DNA of 22,852 bases from Mucidula mucida (GCA_015501055.1 JADNYV010000542.1:1-22852); one strand, 5' to 3'. Shown: positions 9,500 to 19,561, counted from the stretch's first letter. The notes: generated by a model not told the origin, from the sequence alone. Numbers and translations: made by a program.

Positions 9500-12400
9500 A
9501 TGGTCAATCTGACTGCAGAGGCCAGCCTGTTGGTCGGCCCAGTGGTCTTTGGGACATTGGTCAAACACTATTTCGAGCGATTCAAAAAGGACAAATATCA
9601 TTCCACGCAGTTGAGGCGCGACGAGCTCCTGTATGACGAAATATTCAATTTGGCAAAGGTGCGTGGGATCATATATGCGTGCCCGGGCGCGGGCTCACGA
9701 TGAGCACAGAAATTCATGGAAATTGCGACAAAGTACGTGAAAGCTGCGCGAGTACTGAGCGCTGTTACTGATCTTGATCTACAGTCATACAGTGGAAGAA
9801 CTGCAAGGTACGACCATACAACCAGATATAATGCCACCTCGGTAACATCGATGACAAAGCTCTGGGAAACACTCGCACTCCTTCTCCACCATGGGTGGAT
9901 GTGATCCGAGTTCTCGTGCCCATGTCCTGCTGCGACGAGGCCGCCAAACTGCTTACAAAGGCCTTGGGTGGCGAAGAGGTTGCAAGGAGAATGGTCGGCG
10001 GCGTGAAATGGTGGCAAGTACGCGGTCTTAATGGGTGCGTCTTTGCTATGAATAGCGTAACTGAATGCTCAGATGTTAAGACAGTGTTGATGGGCAGTGG
10101 ATACACGCGAACAAGGACTGGAAAGACGCGAAACAGCGGGAAAAGGCGGATGATCCATTGCCAGAAACTCCCGCTGAATATGCGCAAGACATGGACGATA
10201 TGCGATGTATACTCTACTTTCACGGAGGTATGTTCTGCAAACACATGTTCTTTGACGCCATAATGAGGTTTACGCAGGCGGGTACTTCATGGGAAGCGTT
10301 GATCAAGAGCGTTACAGCATTCAGCGGCACGCCCGCAAGATCAATGGTCGCGTCTTTGGTCAGTCACTTCCCGGTGGCCTCATTGTCTCCATTTCAACGT
10401 TTTTCTAGCCATCAATTATCGACTAGCGCCTCAATATCCATTTCCCTGTGCGCTACAGGATGCCTTAGCTTCATGTAAGCTGGTACCAATTGTATTACAC
10501 CGCGCTCATAGATATTTCAGATCTTTATCTCATCAACCCGCCGCCAGAAGCTGAACATCGTCCTGTTAAACCATCCCAGATTATAGTAGCCGGTGATTCG
10601 GCGGGTGGCGGTCTCTCTTTAGCACTACTGCAAGTCATCAGAGATTTAGGTCTTCCTGCACCTGCTGGCGGTGTTTTGATCTCACCATGGAGCGAGTACG
10701 CGATCGTTTACTCGGTTGCTCTGTTTTTTGACCGTCAACCCGCAGTCTAACACATTCGTTCCCGAGTGTGCACCTCAGTACCGACACCGATGTCGTCCCC
10801 CCGTGCGGTATGTCGCTGTGGAAACCCAGTCCGCTGTGGCCACCGCCTTCGGACGAGATGACGAAGCGCGTGCACTCGTCTCTACGCACGCGGATTAGGC
10901 AAACTTTGAGAATGGATCATCATTCTGGGGATGCCGCGTGTATGAAGCGTGCCTCGTCGGCGACACTAAAGTCTCCCTTGGCTGCTGATATCGGCGCCAC
11001 TATAACGCCTCCTTCTGTTGATTCCCCAGATTATGAACCGCTCACACTGCAGACCGACAGTGGGGAGACTTTAACGCTCATTCAGCAAGGACATATGTAT
11101 ACACCAAATCGTCTCTTGAATCATCGTGAGTGTCCTTTATGTCCACGAGTACTTCGTTCATATTTTTTCAGCCCTCGTAAGCCCAGCTCTATCCTACTTG
11201 GGTGGTTTGCCGCCTTTGCTATTTATTGTGAGTGACAAAGAAGTCCTACGAGACGAGATACTTTACACGTGTGTATGGGACTTTTCTACTGGTCAAGGCT
11301 CATCTTACATAGCGCACACAAAGCCGCGCATCCTGAAAAGTACCCAGTACAAGACAGAATGCGGGACATGTACCCTGTACTGCAAGGTATCGAGACGCGG
11401 TATCAGGCGACATCTGTGCATCTACAAGTATATGATGGCGAGTCCTTCTACATACAATTTACGCGATCTTATAATGTTTCAACCAGATACTGCACACATC
11501 CTGCCCGTCTTATTTTCCTCAACAACGCCTGCCAAGTTCTGCTTCCGCGCCATTGCCTCGTTCTGCAAATATGTGACCGGCTCCCCTCAACAGTCGACAT
11601 CATCTAGTTCACTCCAAGTACCTCTCACCCGCAGCCGATCAGGGAGTTTCTCTTCAGATTCGAATTCATCAACGTCACAACCAACGAATCAACTAACCCC
11701 AGCGGTCACTTCGCCACCGTCTGAAATGACCGAAGAGGAAAGATTGAAATCTCCCCGTGTTGCCGGCGAGACACTACCGGAGAAGCCCAGCGATCAACGC
11801 ATCTCGTTGAAAAGTCTGTCACAAAAGATTGCAGCACTGTCACGACGGGATCCGTCGTCCTCGCCGTTACGTTCTGCGACGGAATTCATGGCGCAGAAAT
11901 CGCCTGAGAGGCGTAATTCAAAAACGGGCTCAAAGACGACGCTGGATCCATCTGAGCGATATGCTGGCGAAGCGAGTATCTATCACGAGGGCTATGTAAG
12001 TTTCTTCATGATTTTATGACCGGTCAGCGATGCTCACGGCCTATACAGGAATCCGGCTCTTGGGACGGGAAGATGATTCGGGAGCGCGTATCGACAAAGG
12101 GCGTCGTCCGGCCATTGGAAGCAGAAGACCAACTCGCTGCCACGACATATCCTCCCGAGCTCCTGGGCACGATATCCGAGCTGTTGCTGCGGCGGCTCAT
12201 CGACGCCGTCCAGCGCCACGAAAACAAGTTTGCGCACGCTATCAAGGATATCGAGAAGCAGCGCCGGCAGACGATCCTCCGCGCGACGCAGGATATAGAG
12301 CGGAATATGAGTCTCTTGCAGAGTACGCTTGAGCAGGAGGGCACGGGTACGGCGGCGGATCATTCGAGCGGAAAGGGGATCAAGGAGGGGCTGATACCGT

Positions 12401-12606
12401 CGGCGGGGAGCTGGAGCTGGGCGTGGGCGGTAGATGGGAATGAGACGCCGCCGCCGAGCAGTATTGTGTCACGGCGGGATACGGAGGAGGCGCGGCGGTT
12501 GGCGAAGATTGCGGATCTGGGGGTGTTTCAGCAGGATGGGAATAGGTCGCTGTTGGGGAATAGTCTGTGGTCGACGATGGTTGATTTTTTGACGAAGGTT
12601 GGGTGA
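9500..12606 (+). CDS. Alpha/beta-hydrolase fold-3 (HSL-type) esterase with long C-terminal extension, 13 exons
   Basis: Exons: 9500-9658, 9710-9732, 9785-9807, 9860-10034, 10085-10227, 10278-10358, 10409-10474, 10521-10695, 10746-11125, 11172-11268, 11313-11437, 11487-11995, 12049-12606. All join in frame to 837 aa. Seen: a possible N-terminal membrane anchor ([12 protein letters not shown]), the oxyanion motif HGGGYF (173-178, across intron 5), the nucleophile elbow GDSAGGG (Ser about 250), SDKEVLRDE supplying the acid (about 430-436) and DDTAHILP with the His (about 486). These are the hallmarks of the hormone-sensitive-lipase/arylacetamide-deacetylase group, which hydrolyses carboxyl or acetyl esters; the substrate is unknown. 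The region after 490 is Ser-rich and probably disordered, then carries a likely coiled coil ([18 protein letters not shown]). Fungal members with such tails are known but uncharacterised. Intron 11 is GC-AG; all others are GT-AG. There is no lesion. Confidence 0.92.
11438..11486 (+). other. GC-AG intron in the hydrolase gene
   Basis: The donor reads G|GCGAGT and the acceptor aaccag. Removing these 49 bases joins LQVYD to DTAHILP in frame and brings in the catalytic His. Reading through would shift the frame away from the family sequence. GC-AG introns are a known minority class. Confidence 0.85.
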
Positions 12607-12718
12607 GATAGATGTGTACGTTACATGGAGACTTGTTAATTCGTTGTTGTAAGTACCAGCTGTTGTACTCCACGACGTCCTTGTTCTTATCATACGATTG
12701 ATTGTTTTACGATGTTGC

Positions 12719-12721
12719 ATT
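12719..12721. repeat. Target-site duplication (left), ATT
   Basis: ATT directly precedes the CACTG terminus and is repeated immediately after the other end. A 3-bp duplication is the size made by CACTA/EnSpm-type transposases. Confidence 0.6.
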
Positions 12722-13346
12722 CACTGGGCGAAGGCCTCGGAGTTTTCGGTGAAAACCCCGGTTAAAGAACCTCAAGAGTTTTAACAATTTTTTTAGGTTA
12801 AAACAATTTTAAAACAATTTTAACATTCTGTGAAGTATTTCGACCAAAGCTTTGAGTGAAATTTGTCTTAAGAATATTAGTAAGAACACTGAAAGCCAAA
12901 TTAGGAAATTTTAGAGTAGTTTTAAGGTTAAAATTATCAGAACTTGTATTTTAACACGTTTAATATGGTTTTCAGCGAAAAAGTCACAAAGAAATCAGAA
13001 AGAATATAGTTAAAACTTTAAGAAGATAGTCAGGAGAGATTTTATAATATATTTAGAGAGTATTAATAAATATTTATAAGGGAAGTTTTGATGAGAATAT
13101 TAGAAAAGAGGTTTGACGGATTTTGACTGAAAAAAAGATGAAAATTGTGTAAAGAATTGTAAAATGCAAAAAAAGTGTTTCAAGAGTTTTTAATGAAAAT
13201 AGAACTAAAAAATAGAGTGAAAAGTAAGGTGAAAACGTCAAAACCAAAAGCGCGATAATACAAGAAGTACTGTCATCAGTGCAAGGTCACTATACTCAAC
13301 ACAAGGCCCAGGCAAGGAGTACTGCAGTCAATGCTGGGTGAACGCC
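12722..13346 (+). repeat. Left arm of the foldback element
   Basis: This is complementary to 13447-14134. Relative to the right arm it lacks about 50-60 bases near 13168, where it reads 'aaaatgcaaaaaaagtgttt' and the right arm has an extra block containing 'agatctttagagaattttcg' on the corresponding strand. The inner end is the GC-richer block that runs from 'gcgcgataataca' to 'gctgggtgaacgcc'. Confidence 0.85.
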
Positions 13347-13446
13347 ATCAACGCAAGGAGTACTGCGGTCAATGCGAGGTTAACGCCGTCAACGCAAGGA
13401 GTACCACAGTCAATGCAAGATCAACGCAAGGAGTACCACAGTCAAT
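13313..13446 (+). repeat. Degenerate minisatellite in arm end and loop
   Basis: Four units beginning 'caaggagtac' start at 13313, 13354, 13395 and 13427, giving spacings of 41, 41 and 32 bases. Each contains '(a/g)gtcaatg' and most end in 'tcaacg'. The first unit belongs to the left arm and has its mirror in the right arm; the others fill the loop. The array is probably an expansion of the arm tip. Confidence 0.8.
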
Positions 13447-14134
13447 GGCGTTGACCCAGCATTGACTGCAGTACTCCTTGCCTGGGCCTTGTGTTGAGTA
13501 TAGTGACCTTGCACTGATGACAGTACTTCTTGTATTATCGCGCTTTTGGTTTTGACGTTTTCACCTTACTTTTCACTCTATTTTTTAGTTCTATTTTCAT
13601 CAAAAACTCTTGAAACACTTTTTAAGAAATTTCACCTTATGATGGCGAAAATTCTCTAAAGATCTCTTAGTTTCGCATTTTACAATTCTTTACACAATTT
13701 TCATCTTTTTTTTCAGTCAAAATCCTCTAAACCTCTTTTCTAATATTCTCATCAAAAATTCCCTTATAAATATTTATTAATACTCTCTAAATATATATCA
13801 TAAAATCTCTCCTGACTATCTTCTCAAAGTTTTAACTATATTCTTTCTGATTTATTTGTGGCTTTTTCGCTGAAAACCATATTAAACTTGTTAAAATACA
13901 AGTTCGGATAATTTTAACCTAATTTTAACCTTAAAACTACTCTAAAATTTCCTAACTTGGCTTTCGGTGTTCTTACTAATATTTTTAACATAATTTTCAC
14001 TCAAATTTTTGGTCGAAATACTTCAAAGAATGTTAAAATTGTTTTAAAATTGTTTTAACCTAAAAAAATTGTTAAAACTCTTGAGGTTCTTTAACCGGGG
14101 TTTTCACCGAAAACTCCAAGGCCTTCGCCCAGTG
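13447..14134 (-). repeat. Right arm of the foldback element
   Basis: This is the reverse complement of 12722-13346 with few visible mismatches. It keeps a block around 13620-13675 that the left arm lacks, so the right arm is probably closer to the ancestral length. Confidence 0.85.
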
Positions 14135-14137
14135 ATT
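14135..14137. repeat. Target-site duplication (right), ATT
   Basis: ATT immediately follows the CCCAGTG terminus and matches the ATT before the left end. Three bases can match by chance, so support comes mainly from the exact placement at both ends. Confidence 0.6.
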
Positions 14138-14689
14138 CTTAACCCAATTGTGCGAAATAAATAGTGTAATAGATACTTGCAATGTTCAGAATGAATTATA
14201 TGTAGGAATGCTTATTGGAGGGCCAGTTTCAATCGGGGCTTGCCCACTAAGGTCAAGAATAACATTCTCTGTCCAATGTATGTAGGCCATGATTTTGTCG
14301 AAGCTACGCAAGAAGGGAGAGGGAAAGCTGCAGAGCTCATCACATTAAAACTTGTCAGCCTGGGAGAAGGCACTTTTCCTTTCACAGTGGATTGGCTCCC
14401 AAATCAAAATGCGATATATCCAATAAACGAGTGGATCAAGAACCAAGATGTACGGGCCTTCCGTCCTAATCAAGTATCTCTGCCGCCGCCAACGGGAGTC
14501 CCTCCTCATTCTCCTTGCACTACCGTTCAACCATATGTACGCCACAGTCGGCCACCAACCCTAGTTCTTTTGTCAAATCATTGATCACTCTAATTTCATC
14601 AAGTGTGCGTCAACAAAGAATCTGGGTGAGGCTACACGACGATGAGCCTTGGCCCTGGCAGTAGTGTCAAGGAATAACATACACTATGG
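14138..14689. other. Region between foldback element and pseudogene; one unassigned open frame
   Basis: A plus-strand frame at 14240-14584 is open for 114 codons but begins at TTG, not ATG. It encodes NNILCPMYVGHDFVEATQE and later INEWIKNQDVRAFRP, then a Pro-rich end. It reads like a protein fragment, but I do not recognise the family and found no matching exons around it. It may be a relic of a gene broken by rearrangement. The truncated end of the 14690-17684 pseudogene lies at the right border. Confidence 0.35.
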
Positions 14690-17684
14690 AACGTAATCGG
14701 GCGCGCGCTCTTCGCAGGAGGGTTAAAGCGCACAGACAATCCCGTTGTTTGGATTATATCAAACCCAATGTGTTTCATACCCTGCGGAAAGTAAGTACAA
14801 GGAAGGCCAGGATTGAGGAAATAGTTTATTGACCTTCTCAAAGTCGCCCCATCAAACCTGGCCTTTCTTCTGGCTATTATCGTCCAAGTTTTCATTGCTA
14901 TCCAATAATCGGGTGAACATCTACAGCAAGTCAGCCGTGGGCACACTGTAATTGACAACAACGAATTCTTTACCTTCCATACTTTCTTGAGCAACTTAAA
15001 ATCTAATGGAAGAGTATCCGGGAGCTCCTCTTCCCATTCCTCCTCCTCAACATTCGCTGTCTTGCCCGTTTCCTTCCTAGTCTTCACCTTATCCTTCGCA
15101 GTATCACCTTTTGACAAACATATGCATGTCCACTCTGTACCGCCGCTTCCCCAGGACGAGCTACAGGAAACAAAGGTTGATATGCCCTCGTCCTCGGTAC
15201 CGGCTTCACCTTGGGCGCCTCCACCTTGGCTGGCTCCACATATTCCTCCCCCTGAACTATCACAGCCAGCCTGTCCATATCCTTCATGATAATCTTGCTA
15301 TACATCGGCCAATTCTCAGTATCATATGGATCGATCAGCCCAAACGCCTTGGCCACCAATCCGGGCGTCCAGGCGGATCCATGGCCTTTGCCTTTGACCA
15401 GAGCTTGATGTCTATGATCATCCACCCTTTTGTCAAACAGTGGTACACACATGATGTGCCGCGCCTCTGGCGGCATGGGATCAAAGATGTGTGGCTCCAG
15501 GTCCTGGATGACAGACATCTGGATGAACTCCTCCGGAGCCATCTCCGGGTCGTAGATCTCCTTGTTCCAGGTGTTGATAAGGTCAAAGGTGACTTTTTTG
15601 GGCGTGTCCGTAGCGTTTATTGAATGAGACGTAGTTGAAGTCGTTGGCCTGCAGAACAGCCGGGTTGAAGAAGCAGACTTCCTCCATGAAGATTTTTTTC
15701 TCGCCGGGTGGTATGGGTTCGTTTGCACAGTCCATGAGCACCTGTCCAAACGCCGAATGATTAAACGCGACGGTAAAGCTGTTGATATTGCAGCTGGTTC
15801 CTGTAATCATGGTAAGATGCGGCGTGCTGATGACCGAGTGTAATGATCTAACCAATTTTGTTCCAAGCGTTGCTGTCAAACTTTTCGGCTTCTTTACAGT
15901 TTTTGATCTAATGAATCTTCAGGACGTCACAAAAAACCAAGCATAAATTTGATATGTACGAGGAGGTCAGTCAATGTCTGGAAGTATGCATGAAACGAAG
16001 AGGTTGGCTTAGTGCACATACAAACAATGTGTTCGTCGACAGTGTTACGCTAGAAGGGATGAGCCGCAATGTATGCGCGATTCAGTTCTAGTTGAAGGAG
16101 TCCGTCGTCTGTCTATATAGGTATACATGGTGTAAGAGCGTGAACAGGTGAATATAAACTCACTCGGAAACTTTTGGATGTAGTTTCGAAACGCCGGCAG
16201 ATGAGCAAAGATAGTCGAGAGCCGGGCAGATGTTTTCTGTGTATACACGCTGCTCAACTGCCCGATTGATATCAGGCGCCACTTCAACCTGGGATCCTTT
16301 TTGTATTCGTGTTCGATGGCCGACGTTTAACTAGACCCCAGCTGGCCAGGTCTTCAAGACATTCCGCGGCGCGGCTCCATACCGCATGAGCAAGCTAGAA
16401 GACCGTAAGAATGCGGATATTCGAAAGACGCAATTATACCTACATGAATCAAAAACAAACATGATCATACGTGTCCGTTCATAGTTGCATTTCCAGCATT
16501 CGCTCTGGAAATGGGCCCTGTTTCACCATTTTTAAGACAGAAGTCAAAGCAACGGTTGTGCGTGCACGGGTCTTGATAATGTCGCTATACAAGTTCATGT
16601 CCTGGTGCCAAGCTTCGATTGTGTTGCGGGTGTCATCCTAGAATGGGGTTACAACAAGAAAATGCCAAACATCAAGATATACACCTACATACTGTGGATT
16701 GCAATATTTCTGATGTCTGTCCAATCGAACGTTGGGCATCTTGCAGCCTTGGAGGAGAGATTCTACGCAACAAAACTTTATAAGCTATCTTCCTGAAAGC
16801 GAGAACAATACCATGCATGCGCTACAAGTAGAGTAAGTATCGTCACATTTCGAGAGTGCTATAACGTACAGTCAGATAGTCTGTGAAGATTCTCCACGTC
16901 TCCGTTTGACTGCGGGAAGAGTACGCGGAGCGCAGAGGTTGTTAGCTGCTGTAAAGTTCTGGAACTGCTTTAGTGCTTTGTCACTGACGCCTGTTCGTAA
17001 CCAGATCAAAGACAGTCCAGTACAACCCAGGCAGGCATACCCAGTTCAAACTAATGAAAGATCATGAGCATCTAAATAAGATCATTGGGGATAGAACATA
17101 CAGCAGCAGAATTCCACATCTGGGTATGACCATGAGAGGGTATGCCTTTCCTGTTTACGGGAGGTCCATCTACGGCTTTCAGAATGTCAGGGATCTCCTC
17201 AGCTGGATTTTGGCTCCTCAACCTGCAGGAAACGCTGTATGTCTTGCTTATGTTATACATACACGCGTAGCACGGATGTTATAGGTACACAGGCTCCGAA
17301 TGTACACCTTGTCTGAAGACCACCATCATGTCTGCGCGGCTAGCCGAGTCCGCATACCTACAACGCGTAAATACGCAGTCATCAAACAGACCTCGCCGAC
17401 ACATGTAAACCTCACCAAGTTTCAACTTTGCTCTTCCTGCAGCGGTTTGACAAAACGGACAGCGTTTTCGAACCATTCTGCCCTCATGGACTTGGTGCTT
17501 CCCAACACTTGGCTCTGTCTTTGTGTAATTGAGCCCTTGCTTCCGGCAACAGAGATTCGGATACTGATGGGGGTGTTGGAAGTGCAGGTGCGCGATGCGC
17601 TGCTGCTCTCGTCGAGGCTGATGGTGTGCTAGCAGTCTTGGGAGGCTTTCTTCTGACGACAATTTGCTTGGGGGGAGCAGGCAT
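14690..17684 (-). pseudogene. Decayed multicopy hypothetical gene of Agaricomycete type
   Basis: Read from 17684 down: MPAPPKQIVVRRKPPKTAS and a Pro/Ser/Ala-rich start; EARAQLHKDRAKCWEA; then, in another frame, AEWFENAVRFVKPLQEE (about 17450-17490). ETWRIFTDYLT lies near 16880, WHQDMNLYSDIIKTRARTTV near 16590 and YIQKFPSEFIF near 16170. DFNYVSF lies near 15630, followed by a frame change, then TFDLINTWNKEIYDPE, LVKGKGHGSAWTPG and KDMDRLAVIV. EEEWEEELP and LLKKVWK follow, then exon 14834-14920 with an in-frame TGA, and exon 14690-14781 ending MKHIGFDIIQ...RPITFH. The order and spacing fit one multi-exon gene of a repeated hypothetical family whose C-terminus (GSSVRFDPP/ITFH-like) should continue beyond the abrupt end at about 14690. 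At least two frameshifts, one stop and 3' truncation make it non-functional. The function of the family is unknown to me. Boundaries between 16300 and 17450 are unclear, and an insertion there is possible. Confidence 0.55.
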
Positions 17685-18157
17685 GATGGTGGTAAGCGGG
17701 GAAGTCACTAAGTAAAGGAGGTTCGCGATTTCGCGGGCGATATGACCCTGCACGACTTTACCTTTGGCTGACTTCAGCAGCAAGTCCCGGGCACAACTAG
17801 AAGGAGACCAAACAGTGTGATACTTATGAGAATGCTGACCATAATGACGTGAAAGGTGGGCGATAATGGCGGCTGGCGTTGTCGTCGAGCGAGCGTTATG
17901 AGTGTATTCAGTAAAGCCTTCGAGGTGACGCCACGCGCGCAATGCGCATCAGCCCAATCGGGCTACGCGTCGCGTGGCAAACTCGTGGCAAGTCGCTCAC
18001 CAACGCTTCGCTGATCTGATTCATACGCTTACCATAGCCGTCGTCAAAATTCACGCAGATCCAACTAGCACTATCCCCTGACAATTACACCTTGGTCACA
18101 GTTACTCTGCGACCATATCATCCTACCAAGTTCTTCCTCTACCCCATCATGGCCAAC
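17685..18157. other. Divergent intergenic between two pseudogenes
   Basis: These 473 bp lie between the start of the minus-strand hypothetical pseudogene and the ATG of HNH copy 2. They hold a compound palindrome at 17930-17978 (listed separately) and, near 18110, the 'gaccatatca' motif shared with the flank of HNH copy 1. Nothing else was recognised. Confidence 0.45.
17930..17978. other. Compound GC-rich hairpin
   Basis: The outer stem gccacgcg (17930-17937) pairs with cgcgtggc (17971-17978). An inner stem agccc (17951-17955) pairs with gggct (17960-17964) around a 4-base loop. It lacks tRNA features. It may be a chance palindrome or a small element end. Confidence 0.4.
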
Positions 18158-19561
18158 ATGACAGAGCAAGAGACCGCCAAACCACCTGGGCAAGCGCTTT
18201 CCTTAGAACCATTGAAATATCTGTCTGTGGCTCATCCAATACGCGAACGCGCTATCCTCGTCTTCGGGTGTAGGACCAGCGGGGCACGTTATTGGGGATG
18301 TCGAGACTGCTTGTACACCAAGCCGCCACTATCATTGCCCAGACAGAGGATTCTTGTCCCGGTCAATAGATAGAGAATCGCAATACCAGAGACTGACGCA
18401 TTGATTGCCAGCGGGAAATACTATTTTCATGCGAACAACCTTGCTTTGGCAGACTACACCATTTGCGCGGATTTCGATGCGTGGGAGCCACCTAGGCCTG
18501 ACGAGCTTCCCGAACCCTGGAAGACGCTCACCAAGGCGTACAACAACATCGACGAAATACCGCTCGTCCCTTTCGCCGCCAGCACAGTCGGGGATTGGAT
18601 AATAGGTCAGGACAGAGTCTGCATTTTGACTGGAAATTGCGACCTCGTCAAATGTCAACATGTTGTGCCCAGCAACATGCGACCTGGTGAGTGTTTCCGA
18701 GTTTGCTGGACTATATAGGTCTGATTCTATCTGTTAGGCCGAGGTCCACGGTATATGGAACGCGCTACTGGGGCTCAATATACTCTTCTGGAACGATTTT
18801 CCGTGTCATTGACGACATTCGGTGTTTGGTGACATGGATCCTTTCGCACATCGCCTTATGAATACTGGGATGTTCTGTCCCTTCTCTCTGACTGCTGCAG
18901 ATGGCACAGTCGCATTTGTCGCATACTACATGTCGCTCAGCGGACAGCCTCTGGTGTCAAGAAACATCTCCGTTCGCTCAAAATCCCAGCAAGAATATCT
19001 CCTTATCTTTTATATGTTCGTTTTGCGTGGTCGATTTTCCAGCAAGTGCCTTGCAGTAGTAACAGGGTTCTGAGGAAGCCTATACCGGCATGGGCACCAA
19101 GTGTGTTTCAAACTCTTTATCTGCTTTAGGATGCTGACCTTGGAACTGGCGCTGTGGGAATTGACAGCGCTTCGGACGCTCCCGTTCAGGAAGAGGATGT
19201 TCCGTCTATGATATCCGACAACAGCATGAGTATTGAGGCGCGCGAACGCAACCTTCCGCCAGATCTTCTGCAAATCTTTGCCGACGTTGAGGCAGGTAAG
19301 AACTCATTATTTTTGCCAGATGCTGTGTTGTGTTTGTTTACTCTTTGGACAGGAAAAATCCAACCCCCTGCCATTCTGTACGAGTATGGAGAGGATTATC
19401 CCGGAATGAGTCAGATTGCTCAGTTACGCGAAGAGTATTTGAAAGAAAACCCTCAGGTATTCGCCACCAGTGACCCAAGCACTTCAAGGCTTGGTACTAG
19501 TCGACTTGTCACTGATAATATGCTCAATACGTTAAAGATAAAATACATCGATATCATCTAA
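18158..19561 (+). pseudogene. Decayed inverted second copy of the HNH-nuclease gene
   Basis: This is homologous over its length to the gene at 1034-2506 but on the opposite strand. The start MTEQETAKPP matches MTEPETAKPP. Lesions relative to the intact copy: single-base deletions near 18268 and 18338 that lead to a stop at about 18371, and a lost C that shifts frame just after CQHVVP (18670). Further one-base losses lie near 18755 and 18790. MNCFAHR is changed to MDPFAHR, and the KKRKR plus Gly-rich segment is lost near 19120. The Glu in the HNH core (LVECQH) is Lys here. Both ancestral introns are still recognisable (18687-18736 region and about 19295-19350), so the copy arose by DNA duplication, not retroposition. 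The last exon remains open and reads to a new C-terminus ending at TAA 19561. Confidence 0.88.

Larger units (their letters stand above)
12722..14134. mobile_element. 1.4-kb foldback element with CACTG ends (CACTA-like, non-autonomous)
   Basis: The element begins CACTGGGCGAAGGCC and ends with its reverse complement, and the complementarity continues through almost the entire element. The left arm is about 625 bp, the right arm about 688 bp, with a loop of about 100 bp. It is AT-rich outside the loop, with recurrent 'ttttaaaacaatttt'-type motifs, and has no coding capacity. CACTG termini plus a 3-bp duplication (ATT) suggest a non-autonomous relative of CACTA/EnSpm elements; the superfamily is inferred from those two traits only. 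It lies 115 bp after the hydrolase stop. The nearly intact arms imply recent insertion or maintenance by conversion. Confidence 0.85.

Noticed and set aside
9765..10244. Long minus-strand open frame opposite the hydrolase
   Set aside because: It overlaps three hydrolase exons and introns whose splicing and motifs are unambiguous. The antisense protein has no recognisable features.
12024..12363. Several open frames on both strands over the hydrolase 3' end
   Set aside because: They are shadows of the GC-rich last exon, which reads in frame to the stop at 12606 with a coherent coiled-coil sequence.
12722..14134. Foldback element as an assembly artefact from a hairpin adapter
   Set aside because: The arms differ by an internal block and point changes, the loop has its own repeat, and a matching ATT flanks both ends, none of which an artefact would give.
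14690..15880. Possible RNA polymerase Rpb3/AC40-like signature (KGKGHGSAWTPG)
   Set aside because: The short resemblance to the 'KG-GK-HAKW-P' motif is not supported by the rest of the sequence. The block order fits a hypothetical multicopy family better.
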